The notes under the pieces were generated by a model. That model did no database searches. It saw only the letters and a program-made list of their open reading frames with translations, and was not told the DNA's origin. 64,000 nt of DNA, from contig NZ_CP194902.1 of assembly GCF_051027545.1 (NCBI RefSeq), positions 3,844,001-3,908,000 of the forward strand, read 5' to 3'. Position 1 is the first letter of the stretch, and every line of letters starts with the position of its first letter. Source of the stretch: Methylocaldum sp002005105 (GTDB lineage Bacteria > Pseudomonadota > Gammaproteobacteria > Methylococcales > Methylococcaceae). Shown piece by piece: positions 17,342 through 26,820 of this stretch. A program made the translations under genes and the position numbers.

Positions 17342-19543
17342 TCAGCGACTGATTATCCAGCAATGATGAATTTTCGGATTGCGCTCGAAATCCTTGGGGA
17401 TCGTTTTGCGGGTGACGTCCTCTAAGCTGATCCCCGCCAGCGCCTCGGAATCAAGCTTGAATTTTCGACAATTGGTCGAAAAAACCAATGCTCCGCCCGG
17501 CGCCAAGAGATTCATGCATTTTTTTACCAGCATCGGGTGATCCCGCTGCACGTCCCAGGTTTGCCGCATTCTTTTCGACGTCGAGAAGGTCGGTGGGTCC
17601 AGAAAGATCAAGTCGAAGCGCCGCTTATCCCGCGATGCCTGATCGACCCATTCGAGACAATCCGCGTGAATGAGCTCGTGGCGGCTGCCACCGATCCCGT
17701 TAAGCTCAAGATTGCGTGCCGCCCAGTCCAAATAAGTGCGGGACATGTCAACTGTGGTCGTCGATGCCGCTCCGCCTTTTGCCGCGTACACCGAAGCGGC
17801 CCCGGTGTAGGCGAACAAATTCAGGAATCGCTTATCCGCCGACCGCTCCTGAATCATCCGGCGCGTAATGCGATGATCCAGAAATAGACCGGTGTCGAGG
17901 TAATCCTCGAAATTGACCCAAAATTTCCATCCGCCCTCCTCTACCACGTGAAACCGACCGGCTTCGGCCTGTTTCTCATACTGCGCCAAACCCTTCTGCT
18001 TCCGCCGAATCTTGAGAAAAATCTGCTCTGGCGGGATTTCAAGCGCTTTTGGAATTGCGGCCACGGCATGAATCAACCGCGTCTCGGCTTTGGCCGGATC
18101 GATGCTTGAGGGGGCCTCGTATTCCTGCATATGAACCCAAGCCTGCTCGCCCTGATACACATCTACGGCAACGGCATACTCCGGCAAGTCGGCATCATAC
18201 AGCCGATAGCAGTGAATTCCGTTTTGTCGCGCCCAGCGCCCAAGGTTTTTGAGATTCTTTCGCAATCGGTTGGCGAACATTTCCGCTCCGCTGTCCGCTG
18301 TCTCCACAGCTTTGGCTTTTCGAAAGATTTCGCGGGTTTTACGCTGCGCCTCGGTTAGCGGCTCGGGTTCGCGCGGGGTGAAGAAGCGCTCTGGTTCGAC
18401 ATCGAGATTGAAAAGTCTGCATTCGAGAGCCCCGTTGTACAGCGTGTAATAGCGTGTCGCCCTTATGCCCAGTTTGAAGGCCAGGTCCGGATTACCGGTC
18501 AGTAGAGTCGCCTTCCAGCCGACGAAATGATTTTTCAGCGTCTCTCCCAGTTGGATATACAGAGGGACCAGCGTCTTCTCGTCGCCCAATCGTTCGCCAT
18601 AAGGAGGATTAACGGCAACCAGACCGAACGCATGGCGGGGGCGAGCGTCGCCCATGGCTTTGCGCTCCACATGGACGTAACCCGTGAGCCCCGCATGTTC
18701 GATGTTTGCCAGGGCGATTCGGACGGCTTGCCGGTCGATGTCGTAGCCGACAATCGGTGGAAGTTTTCGCAACCCCGCCTCGCAGCGCCGTTCCGCCTCG
18801 ATCACCAGGTTCTGCCAGAGCGCGCTGTTATGTTGTTTCCAGCCGAACAGGCCGAAATGAGGCCGCAGCAGCCCCGGCGCAAAATCGCTTGCCATAAGCG
18901 CCGCTTCGATCGGCAAGGTGCCCGAGCCGCACATGGGATCGACGAAATGTCCCCCGCTCTCGGCGATCCTAGGCCAGCCGGCGCGCAGCAGAATGGCCGC
19001 CGCCAGGTTTTCCTTGAGCGGCGCACGGCCGCCTTCCTGTCGATAGGCGCGCTTGTGGAGACTCTCGCCGGAAAGATCGATGCTAACGGTCGCGATATCG
19101 CGATCCAGATAAACGTTCACCCGGAGATCGGGGCGATCGAGACGCACCGACGGGCGAACGCCGTGATGCTCGCGGAAGTAATCGACGATCCCGTCCTTGA
19201 CCTTTTGAGCGCCGAACAGCGTATGGGTGATCTTCGACCGGCTGGAGGCGAAATCCACGGCGAAGGTCGCCTGCGAGTCCAGATGAGCGCTCCACTCGAT
19301 TCGCCGGATGCCCTTGTAGAGTGCCTCCGGGCTTGCGGCAGGGAAACGCTCCAGCGGGAGCAAGATCCTGTTGGCCAGCCGGGACCACAAACACGCTTTA
19401 TACGCCGTTTCGAGGTCACCGCCGAAAGCCACCCCTGCGCGGGTTTCGGCAACCTTCACCGCACCTAATGCTCTTAACTCGTCTGCCAAAAGAAGCTCCA
19501 TACCGAGAGGAGCGGTCGCAAAGAAACGCTGAAAACAATTCAT
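17342..19543 (-). CDS. rlmL: 23S rRNA methyltransferase RlmKL
   Basis: Bifunctional 733-aa enzyme that makes m2G2445 and m7G2069 in 23S rRNA. In order: a THUMP domain, a first Rossmann methyltransferase (DPMCGSGTLPIEAAL and the catalytic NPPY in AVNPPYGERLG), and a second one (NLFAYTGAASVYAAKGG and the DPP motif FLDPPTFSTSKRM). The fused length is that of the E. coli RlmKL protein. The ATG at 19543 gives the usual start MNCFQRFFATAPLG; its ribosome binding site is weak. Confidence 0.95.
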   Translation of the reverse strand: MNCFQRFFATAPLGMELLLADELRALGAVKVAETRAGVAFGGDLETAYKACLWSRLANRILLPLERFPAASPEALYKGIRRIEWSAHLDSQATFAVDFASSRSKITHTLFGAQKVKDGIVDYFREHHGVRPSVRLDRPDLRVNVYLDRDIATVSIDLSGESLHKRAYRQEGGRAPLKENLAAAILLRAGWPRIAESGGHFVDPMCGSGTLPIEAALMASDFAPGLLRPHFGLFGWKQHNSALWQNLVIEAERRCEAGLRKLPPIVGYDIDRQAVRIALANIEHAGLTGYVHVERKAMGDARPRHAFGLVAVNPPYGERLGDEKTLVPLYIQLGETLKNHFVGWKATLLTGNPDLAFKLGIRATRYYTLYNGALECRLFNLDVEPERFFTPREPEPLTEAQRKTREIFRKAKAVETADSGAEMFANRLRKNLKNLGRWARQNGIHCYRLYDADLPEYAVAVDVYQGEQAWVHMQEYEAPSSIDPAKAETRLIHAVAAIPKALEIPPEQIFLKIRRKQKGLAQYEKQAEAGRFHVVEEGGWKFWVNFEDYLDTGLFLDHRITRRMIQERSADKRFLNLFAYTGAASVYAAKGGAASTTTVDMSRTYLDWAARNLELNGIGGSRHELIHADCLEWVDQASRDKRRFDLIFLDPPTFSTSKRMRQTWDVQRDHPMLVKKCMNLLAPGGALVFSTNCRKFKLDSEALAGISLEDVTRKTIPKDFERNPKIHHCWIISR

Positions 19544-19635
19544 TGACTGGCTAATAAAAAAATCGATTGCGCGATGATTGGACAAGATAGGGACCGTTCA
19601 GCATCGGAAGGCATGGCTTCGCTTCTTGCAGTCTC

Positions 19636-20268
19636 TCAGTCGCTTGCTAACGACCGTTCAAGAGATGTTTGACAGGTCGATAATTGCCGACGGTAACGCG
19701 TCGCAGTCGCCGCGACACGCTGGGCAACTCGCAGCAGCCAGGGTTTGGATAGATACGTCTTACGCCGGAATCCGCCGTGGCCCTCATGATATGCCAAATA
19801 TTGGTTATAGGCGTCGAACTTCGCGATTCCAAGGCGCGTAAAACTTTGATGCGCATACCAGCCGATAAAATCGACCACGTCCTCGAACTCGTCCCGATCC
19901 GCTCCGCCGTTGCCCGTTTTCGTCCGATACCATTCCCAGGTGTCGTCTTTGACCTGGCCGTAGCCGAAAGCTGACGATGACCGCCACAACGGCAGAACAC
20001 CCAAAAATTGGTAACGGGGCGGACGCGCGTCCTCGACAAAACTCGATTCCTGATTGATGATCGCCATCTGGACCGGTACGGGTATGCCCCACCGCCGCTG
20101 CGCATTTCGGGCGTCAACGTACCAATCTTCTTTTTCGAGAAAAATCGAGCACAGATTCGAAGGGTTTTTCGGCGGGGCGGTTGCACAACCGGCCATTACT
20201 GCCGCAAGCAGACAGCAAAAGGCCAATTTTACCGGAAACCTTGCGCTTCCGGCATTTCTGCAGCCCAT
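19636..20268 (-). CDS. Lytic transglycosylase-like lipoprotein
   Basis: A 210-aa lipoprotein. The signal peptide ends in the lipobox AAVMAGC, so the mature protein is lipid-anchored in the envelope. The body resembles an SLT (lysozyme-like) domain: IINQESSFVEDARP carries the expected catalytic Glu, followed by SSAFGYGQVKDDTW, and a tyrosine/His-rich end. The ATG at 20268 overlaps the stop of the ABC gene as TGATG, which supports this start over 20328 and indicates translational coupling. It probably cleaves peptidoglycan; enzymatic activity is inferred. Confidence 0.8.
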   Translation of the reverse strand: MGCRNAGSARFPVKLAFCCLLAAVMAGCATAPPKNPSNLCSIFLEKEDWYVDARNAQRRWGIPVPVQMAIINQESSFVEDARPPRYQFLGVLPLWRSSSAFGYGQVKDDTWEWYRTKTGNGGADRDEFEDVVDFIGWYAHQSFTRLGIAKFDAYNQYLAYHEGHGGFRRKTYLSKPWLLRVAQRVAATATRYRRQLSTCQTSLERSLASD

Positions 20269-22079
20269 CAGACGGCGGACCGTTCCGTATAGGTTTCTTG
20301 CTCGGGTTGAAGTGCTTTCCATGTCCATTCACCATTAGCGGCAAATTCCAAAACCGCATCATAATATTCGAGTCCGTCGTGCAATCCGCCGAGATTGACA
20401 TAGGCAATGCGGTTAGCATTAAGCATGTCCAGAACCGTGGCAACTTGCTCCGTGCTCAAAGCAGTGTCAATACGGTCCAAGAATGCAAATTTGGGCGCGG
20501 CAATCACCAGACGGCTTACGGCTACCAGCTGTTGTTCGGCTAGAGATAGAAGGCTGTCCCAATCGTGTTCCGTATCCAGCCCCCCGGCCCGCGCAAGCAT
20601 GGGCTCCAGGTCGAGTGCGCTCAGAACGGCCCGGATACGCGCTTCATCGATCACGAATTCCTGGCCGGTCCGGAGCAGCAGTTCACGAAGCGTTCCCGGA
20701 GGAAGATAAGGGCGCTCGGGAAGAAACATGATCTGATCGAGTTCCGGACGAATGATCCGCCCCTCGCCTTTTTCCCAAAGACCTGCGGTAGCCTTGAATA
20801 GCGCTACTCTCGCGGTGTCGTCTTCTCCATAAACCAGAAGACGTGTTCCGGAAGGAACCGAAACGGACAAGTTCTTGACGATGACGTGACCATCCTCGGG
20901 AGCTCGCAGCGTCAAATGCTCGTACGCAAGCAGTCCATCGTTTTCGCACACTTCGATGGCGGCTGGAGCGACCGGCGTCTTGACGCAGATAGGACACTCG
21001 GAGGTGCGACGGTGATGGGCGCAGACTTCGCCCGTTGGAACCGGCGTTGCCTGTGCTTGCTCGATCGCCTCTGCTAGCGATCCCAAGCGAGCGATGACTG
21101 CGGCGAACGAAGAAATGGATTGGAAATTGGTTACGATCAGCGAAAATGCCCCCAAGAGATGTGCAAAGGCCATGGCCGCTTGAGTAATCACGCCGAACTC
21201 GACTTCGCCGCGAATATAAAGAGGCGCCACGATCAAGGCGGGGATAATCTGGATGAGATAATTGTACCCCGTAGTAAAGAATCCCAAATTTCTTTGTACG
21301 TCGATGATTTTTCGGAAATTGGCCGTCAATTCGTCGAGATGGCGCAGGACTCTACCTCTAGCTCGACCTTCGCGGCGCAACAGTGCTATCGATTCGGCGT
21401 TTTCCCGGACATGAATGAGGTCCGCGCGGAAGTTAGCCTCTTTGTCGAGCTGGTTATAGTTCAATCCAACGAGTGAATAGCCTAAGCGAATGGTCAAAAA
21501 GGATCCGACCAAGGCATAAACGACCGCTACGCCGAAGAGCAACGGACTGATCGACCACATCACCCCCGAGAAAGCGACAACGGTAAAAGCGCCGTTCAGA
21601 AACATCAGCGTGAAGGACAGCGTAGTAACCGTGAATGCCCGCACGTCGTCGGCGATCCGCTGGTCCGGATTGGCGATTTCCCCGTTTGCTATCAGACGGT
21701 CATTGAGCCGGTAATAGGTGGGATGTTCGAGATAGATATTGACGAAGCGCCGGGTCAACCAATCCCGCCAGAGCAAACCCAGACGCTCTTCGATGAAGCG
21801 GTAATAAACCGCGACCAAGGTAGATGCCGCCAAAACGCCGATATAGATGGAAGCCTGCCACAGAAAACCTTCTCGGTTGCGTTCTGCGATAGCCGTCATG
21901 AAATCGCGACCTACGTAGCTGTTCAGGACATTTAGACCGTTGATCGCAAACAGAAACATGATCAAGCCGACAAACAACATTACGGCCCTGCGGCCCACTT
22001 CGGAAGACACGAAGCTCTTGATGCCGCGAACGAAACGAAGCCACGTCAATCGGTTAATCTGTGAAAATTCTGCACTCAT
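20268..22079 (-). CDS. SbmA/YddA-like ABC protein with degenerate ATPase
   Basis: A 603-aa protein of the SbmA/BacA-YddA type (membrane domain plus ATPase domain). The membrane half has the family features VLNSYVGRDFMTAI and HPTYYRLND. The ATPase half is degenerate: the Walker A place reads GEDDTARV (20805-20828) instead of GxxGxGKS/T; the signature reads LSLAEQQ instead of LSLGEQQ; and Walker B reads FLDRIDTALS instead of FLDEATSALD. Between the halves lies a Cys/His cluster CAHHRRTSECPIC (20985-21023). The frame is intact, so this is not a simple pseudogene. I chose the ATG at 22079 (MSAEFSQINR). It is coupled to the lipoprotein gene by TGATG. Confidence 0.85.
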   Translation of the reverse strand: MSAEFSQINRLTWLRFVRGIKSFVSSEVGRRAVMLFVGLIMFLFAINGLNVLNSYVGRDFMTAIAERNREGFLWQASIYIGVLAASTLVAVYYRFIEERLGLLWRDWLTRRFVNIYLEHPTYYRLNDRLIANGEIANPDQRIADDVRAFTVTTLSFTLMFLNGAFTVVAFSGVMWSISPLLFGVAVVYALVGSFLTIRLGYSLVGLNYNQLDKEANFRADLIHVRENAESIALLRREGRARGRVLRHLDELTANFRKIIDVQRNLGFFTTGYNYLIQIIPALIVAPLYIRGEVEFGVITQAAMAFAHLLGAFSLIVTNFQSISSFAAVIARLGSLAEAIEQAQATPVPTGEVCAHHRRTSECPICVKTPVAPAAIEVCENDGLLAYEHLTLRAPEDGHVIVKNLSVSVPSGTRLLVYGEDDTARVALFKATAGLWEKGEGRIIRPELDQIMFLPERPYLPPGTLRELLLRTGQEFVIDEARIRAVLSALDLEPMLARAGGLDTEHDWDSLLSLAEQQLVAVSRLVIAAPKFAFLDRIDTALSTEQVATVLDMLNANRIAYVNLGGLHDGLEYYDAVLEFAANGEWTWKALQPEQETYTERSAV

Positions 22080-22590
22080 AATTAATCGTCTTTGTATTAT
22101 TCGCCGCAGCATGTTCCCCCGGCGCGTTGTTCCGATAAACGCGAACACAGTCGCCGGTACCGGAATTCAATTCGGTTCGGGCGCACACTGACCGACTGAA
22201 TATAGTAACGTCGTTATGCTTTTTTGGTCGCAGTGTGACTCAAGTCCCGTATCACCCGCAAGGTGCCGGACCCCGCGACGGCAAGATACCGATGGCCTTA
22301 AGTGTGGTCATCTCCAGCCAAAATTGCCACTATCGAAGCGAGTTCTACAAAAAAGCTCTCCGTAATTTCGCGTATCGGCTAACATTCATAACGAAAGGGT
22401 GCGATCGATACGCTTCAGTTGAAAAGTACAGCCGCCTAGTCTGCAATATTGCGTCGGCGGTTCTTGGCACAAATCATGTGTATTTCGAAAGGCCGGTCGA
22501 AGCGTTATGCTTGAGAGCAATCCCTTACCACCGACGAATTATAGAAATCAAACTCCTGGGTGAGTGGGTGTGAATTCGGAGGAAGATGTC

Positions 22591-22752
22591 ATGTCGACCA
22601 CAGTCATCGAGCGCGAATTGAGCGAACAAACATTCTCCGCATTATGGAAATATGTGAAATGCATCCTGCGAATGCACGTGGCGGGGATAGTCGACGAAGC
22701 GGAAGCGAGCGGCCGCACGCAGAGTTCCGAAGGTACCGAGCACGCCTCCTGA
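22591..22752 (+). CDS. Possible small protein, 53 aa
   Basis: Starts with MSTTVIEREL after a good CGGAGGAAG site at the right spacing. The short product has no known family, no signal and no clear domain. The ribosome binding site is the main support; it could equally be a chance frame in a decayed region. Confidence 0.3.
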   Translation: MSTTVIERELSEQTFSALWKYVKCILRMHVAGIVDEAEASGRTQSSEGTEHAS

Positions 22753-22801
22753 CATCAGGGCTCGAGGCGTAATCGGCCAAGCTTGCACATACCGTGCTGC
22801 T

Positions 22802-22836
22802 AGGCTGAATCCTTCAGCCGGCTCGGAGCAACCGAG
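22802..22836. ncRNA. Two adjacent hairpins, possible RNA element
   Basis: GGCTGAA/TTCAGCC (22802-22818, three-base loop) and GCTCGG/CCGAGC (22820-22836, five-base loop) lie side by side. This could be part of a structured RNA or leader, but no expressed gene follows closely on the plus strand and no T-run is present. Confidence 0.3.
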
Positions 22837-23135
22837 CGGGTGGGATAGATTCCACGAATTAAAGGCGGCAGTTTCGTCGCGCGCAAACAATTTGCGCTGA
22901 TGCTTCCGGAAAGCTACGCCTTCAGCTTTGCCGTCCGCGCCGCCCCATCACCAACGAATTCAAGCTGATCGGCCCGACCACACTATTGGGTGGTTTCATT
23001 TGGATCGCTACAACTTTCCGCCCGATTGGCGGCTTGTGCGGATCAAGAACAGTCGAGCCGAATTCGCCTGAGGCTCCTTGGGCAGCGGCACTACCTCGCG
23101 CGGGAGAAAACCATTTGATCTTGAGCTAGTCCCGC

Positions 23136-23153
23136 ACCGATCGGAGGATCGGT
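23136..23153 (-). terminator. Short hairpin beyond L,D-transpeptidase
   Basis: ACCGATC and GATCGGT form a seven-base stem with a GGAG loop, 10 bases beyond the stop at 23163. No T-run follows, so it is a weak terminator candidate. Confidence 0.4.
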
Positions 23154-23162
23154 AAAGAGCAA

Positions 23163-24032
23163 CTACCGAAGCGGCGCACGCGCCGGATAAAATGGCCGGT
23201 TGTTCGAAACCCTGACCTCGTCGGAGAAAACTTCCATCTCCGCGGCTATCGTCCGGTACAGATCGGGCGTCCAGGAAGGTAGCCCGTAACCATCGGGATC
23301 GAGCGGCAACACGCGTGGGTCTCGCGGGGCAATGATCACTTTGACGTTTTCTTCTCCGACCTGTGCCGTGAGCACGAACAGTTCCTCTATCACTTTGTCC
23401 CCCATGGCAAGACAACCCGCGGATACGCTGTCACCGTGGATGAAAATGTCCGATCCCGGATCGAAACGGCCTTCGCGCTGGGCATGGAACCAGTCGAACT
23501 CGTTCGGATAGTTCAATTTCATCGACAGGTGATAATTGCTATTCGGATTTAGTCCGACAATGCGGTATATCCCCTCAGGAACCTGTTTGTCACCCTGTCG
23601 CAGCTTGGGGCCGGTCACGCCGCTGGCGGCCTTGATGTCATAGCCGCGGATAAAACGGAACTCTCCCTCGTCTTTGGCCCAAAGTTCTAGCTTCTTTTCC
23701 TGTTTCAGTGCAATAAACGTGACTTTCCTAGGCGGATAGGAGATACCGGCCTTGCTGAAATACGGCTTGAGCTCTTGCTCGGCATACGGGCCGAATTGGT
23801 AAAGCACATCATGGATAGTCCGGTGTCTGGGCTCAAGAATATGCGGCGAAAGCATCGGAGATTGGTTAACAGTCGACATGGGCGATTGGCGCGCTACTGA
23901 CTGATGTTTCTTAACCACCTTGAGGACTTGCTTGCCACTCGTTCGTGTGTGCCTTTTAGTGCTCCCGGTACAGGCAGTCAAAAAGGCAGCCGCCACCATC
24001 AGCAACAGGATAGTCTCGAATTTCGATTTCAT
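23163..24032 (-). CDS. L,D-transpeptidase (YkuD) lipoprotein
   Basis: A 289-aa envelope protein. The signal peptide (ILLLMVAAAFLTAC) has a lipobox ending in Cys. The YkuD domain carries the catalytic motif IFIHGDSVSAGCLAMGD, with the HG and S-x-GC residues in place. It resembles the ErfK/YafK group, which crosslinks peptidoglycan or cleaves protein links to it. I chose the ATG at 24032, preceded by GAGG, because it gives the lipoprotein signal; the longer frame to 24122 does not. It stands alone between two gaps. Confidence 0.88.
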   Translation of the reverse strand: MKSKFETILLLMVAAAFLTACTGSTKRHTRTSGKQVLKVVKKHQSVARQSPMSTVNQSPMLSPHILEPRHRTIHDVLYQFGPYAEQELKPYFSKAGISYPPRKVTFIALKQEKKLELWAKDEGEFRFIRGYDIKAASGVTGPKLRQGDKQVPEGIYRIVGLNPNSNYHLSMKLNYPNEFDWFHAQREGRFDPGSDIFIHGDSVSAGCLAMGDKVIEELFVLTAQVGEENVKVIIAPRDPRVLPLDPDGYGLPSWTPDLYRTIAAEMEVFSDEVRVSNNRPFYPARAPLR

Positions 24033-24268
24033 ATGCAGGTCCCTCAAAAAGAATCGCGCCTCCGTGGCTGCACGGCTGTCAATCGAGCGAACGTCGCTTG
24101 CCAGCCCATACTTCTTCGACAACGAAAATTCAATCCAAGTAGCGACTTACACTTTGTACCGAAAACCATATATTTACCGTTCTGTCCAAATTCTTCTTCA
24201 AGAGGCTTCTTGATTCCGGTTCGGCCCGAACCGAATTGCCTCGTCGGCATTACGGCACACAGATCCGG

Positions 24269-25177
24269 TCAATCGGCCGCGTCGGGTTCGAAAAACACCC
24301 ATTTCACTTGGGGAAAAGCCGTTTTCAGACCAGCCTCGCAGCGATTGATATCGGCGATCATTTCGTTCATTTCGGCCACTCGACGCATCTTCGCCTTCAC
24401 CGCCACCATTACGTCGCTGCCGAGTTGCAGAGTGATCAGATTGAAAATCTGCGCGACTTCCTCGCACTTGTCCAGATGATTATGTATGGCTTGCTTGATC
24501 TCGGGCTCAACGCTTTGGCCGATCAACAACTCGGAGACTTCCGCACCGATGCCCACGGCAACCAATACCAACAACCCACCGATTGCGATACTGCCTGCGG
24601 CGTCGTAAACCGGATCGCCGGTCGCCATGGCGAGCCCGACAGCGATCAGAGCGAACACCAATCCCGCCAAGGCCGCTACGTCCTCGCCCAAAACCACGAT
24701 CAGTTCGCTCTGACGCGTGTCGCGGAACCAGCGCCAAAGTCCTCGGTTACCCCTGGCCTTGTTAACTTCCCGCAGGCATCCGTAAAGCGAGACACTTTCC
24801 ATGGCAATGCTGAACACCAGAATCCCGACCGCCAGCCACGGCGACTCCAGCCCTTCGTGCGCCTCCAGCTTGTGTATGCCTTCGTAAATCGAAAACAATC
24901 CTCCCATACTGAAAAGAATCAGCGCGACGATGAACGACCAGAAATAAATCGCCTTGCCGTATCCCAAAGGAAAATCCGGCGATGGCGGACGCTTCGCCCG
25001 CTTGAGGCCGAGGATCAACAAGCCCTGGTTGCCGCAATCGGCGAAGGAATGAATTGCTTCCGCCAGCATCGAATTGGAACCAGTATGCATGGCGGCGAAC
25101 AGCTTGGCTACGGCAATGGCCGCGTTTGCGCCCAGGGCGAAAAAAATGGATTTCAGCGAATCGGCTTGATGGGACAT
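24269..25177 (-). CDS. Cation diffusion facilitator transporter
   Basis: A 302-aa inner-membrane protein with about six helices and a cytoplasmic tail. Helix 2 has AEAIHSFADCGNQ, and the fifth helix region reads LGEDVAALAG in place of the common HxxxD site. That is the pattern of the SLC30A9/ZnT9-like branch of the CDF family. It probably moves a divalent metal such as zinc, but the altered site makes the substrate uncertain. The ATG at 25177 has GAGGAG before it. The upstream 279-base gap separates it from the fused hps-phi. Confidence 0.9.
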   Translation of the reverse strand: MSHQADSLKSIFFALGANAAIAVAKLFAAMHTGSNSMLAEAIHSFADCGNQGLLILGLKRAKRPPSPDFPLGYGKAIYFWSFIVALILFSMGGLFSIYEGIHKLEAHEGLESPWLAVGILVFSIAMESVSLYGCLREVNKARGNRGLWRWFRDTRQSELIVVLGEDVAALAGLVFALIAVGLAMATGDPVYDAAGSIAIGGLLVLVAVGIGAEVSELLIGQSVEPEIKQAIHNHLDKCEEVAQIFNLITLQLGSDVMVAVKAKMRRVAEMNEMIADINRCEAGLKTAFPQVKWVFFEPDAAD

Positions 25178-25456
25178 GACTCCTCGTGGCGTCGTTCTTT
25201 TTCGTATCGAAGGAGTGAAAAGAATAGCATTTGCGCAGCACCCCAATCTGGGCCGGAAAGCCCGCGGCAAATCGCCATATTCGCCGACAGCCGCGTGATT
25301 CAGGCGGAACACCTGCGGCCGATCGGCGAACAATCTCTTGTCGAATAAAAACTTATTCGCCGGATGTGTCAGTGCGTTTTCAACGAAAACACGCCCACTT
25401 CCGATCCGACGGAGCGTGCCGGGGCGCTGGAATTCCCAAGCTTCCCTCCTTGGTTG

Positions 25457-26626
25457 TTATTCCAAATTTGCGTGCCTGGTCCGCATCTGCTCCTCGGGAA
25501 TCTTCTTGGCATGTATGATGTGGGATACGGTCGCTTCCAGCAACAGCAGCGTGGACAGTTCGAATGTCGTTCCCATCGGCATGCCGACCACTTTGCGATA
25601 CTGCTCCGCACTGCCGATCCGGAATACGACGTCCGCTAAATCGCCGATCGACGAACTGTCTTTCGTCGTAATCAAGGCGATGTTGGCTCCCATTTCCTTG
25701 GCGCGTTTGGTATACGCCATCATCGTCTCGGTTTCTCCGGAGCCGGAAATGACGATGAACAAATCGCCCTTTCGAATGCTCGGCGTGACGACCTCGCCGA
25801 CGATGTAAGCGTCATAACCGCCGTGCATCAAGCGCATGCCAAAGAACTTCGCAACCAATCCGGAACGCCCCGCGCCCGCGATAAAAACTCGGGACGCCCT
25901 GTCCAGCATCGTAGTCAGTCTTGCTTCGTAGTTGGAATCCGTAGACCCGAGCACGCCCGCAAGCTTCGACATGATGAACTTATGATGCTTGCCTTCGACC
26001 AGTTCGCGAATCTCCCGCGCGGCATCGGCGGGCGAGGACGCGCCATAGATCGCGGCGCCGACGACGATGATGTCCGCGCCCGTTTTCGCGACTTGGCGAG
26101 CCGTCGATTGGTTTATTCCTCCCGCGACGGATATCCTGACCGGCAAGCCTAATTTGGCGATCGCTTGCAAGTCCGCGAACGGCGTTTGCCCAGCGGCCTG
26201 CGCATCGAGACCCGTGTGCACGCCGATGATGTGGGCGCCCAGCTTGGCCGCTTCCCGCGCGCATGCCAGCTTATCCGGCACATTGATGAGATCGACTTGA
26301 ACTTCTGCATTATGGGCGTTGGCCGCCTTGATCACGCCTGCGATGGTGGGAAGACCGGACACGCCGAGAACCGTGCAGATATCCGCGCCGGCCGTATAGA
26401 AAGGCGCAGCCTCATACTCGCCGGCATCCATCGTTTTGAGATCGACGAGAATCAGCTTGTTCGGAAACCGTTTCTTCAGCTCGGTAACCAGACCGATCCC
26501 GTTATGTTTGATGCACGGCGTTCCGATTTCGAAGATATCGACATAGGGCGCCGTAAGACTGGCCAGCCTTAGGGTTTGATCGACGTCTAAGGAGTCCAAT
26601 GCCAATTGTATTAATGGTTTTGCCAT
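25457..26626 (-). CDS. hps-phi: Fused HPS-PHI bifunctional enzyme
   Basis: A 389-aa fusion of hexulose-6-phosphate synthase (about residues 1-208) and 6-phospho-3-hexuloisomerase (about 215-389), joined by a short linker (VEGKHHKF). The first part has LVDLKTMDAGEYEA and SVAGGI; the second has the SIS segment GAGRSGLVAKFF and VISGSGETETM. The fusion channels formaldehyde-derived hexulose phosphate straight to fructose 6-phosphate. It is very close to the separate hxlA/hxlB genes at 9.3-10.4 kb, so it probably arose by copying and joining them. Similar fusions are known from Methylococcus-type methanotrophs. atpD lies upstream in the same direction. Confidence 0.95.
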   Translation of the reverse strand: MAKPLIQLALDSLDVDQTLRLASLTAPYVDIFEIGTPCIKHNGIGLVTELKKRFPNKLILVDLKTMDAGEYEAAPFYTAGADICTVLGVSGLPTIAGVIKAANAHNAEVQVDLINVPDKLACAREAAKLGAHIIGVHTGLDAQAAGQTPFADLQAIAKLGLPVRISVAGGINQSTARQVAKTGADIIVVGAAIYGASSPADAAREIRELVEGKHHKFIMSKLAGVLGSTDSNYEARLTTMLDRASRVFIAGAGRSGLVAKFFGMRLMHGGYDAYIVGEVVTPSIRKGDLFIVISGSGETETMMAYTKRAKEMGANIALITTKDSSSIGDLADVVFRIGSAEQYRKVVGMPMGTTFELSTLLLLEATVSHIIHAKKIPEEQMRTRHANLE

Positions 26627-26820
26627 GAATATGTGCTCCGACTGCTTATCGTTGGTTATCGTGTATGCCGCACGGGCCAGCGACCGGTAAGGCCAACGGA
26701 GTCTCGTTCGCCGGCCGATTCCCCCAGTCGTTGGACTGCCTATGCTAGCAGAGTGCGGATCGTCGGCAAGATGTCCGGTACAGGACGACTCCCATGCGCT
26801 CGCGATGATCGACCTAGCGG

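Larger units (their letters stand above)
22080..23162. other. Long gap, possible structured RNA and small ORF
   Basis: This 1,083-base region has no convincing full gene. It holds a possible 53-codon gene (22591-22752), two adjacent perfect hairpins (22802-22836), and a short stem (23136-23153) next to the L,D-transpeptidase stop. Fragments of open frame on both strands resemble nothing I know and may be remnants. Confidence 0.5.

Noticed and set aside
22235..22573. Open frame of 112 codons in the 1.1 kb gap
   Set aside because: No ribosome binding site and no domain; the composition does not look coding.
26627..26820. Remnant of atpC after atpD
   Set aside because: I read the gap on the minus strand and found no epsilon-subunit-like sequence, so no further N-ATPase gene could be claimed.
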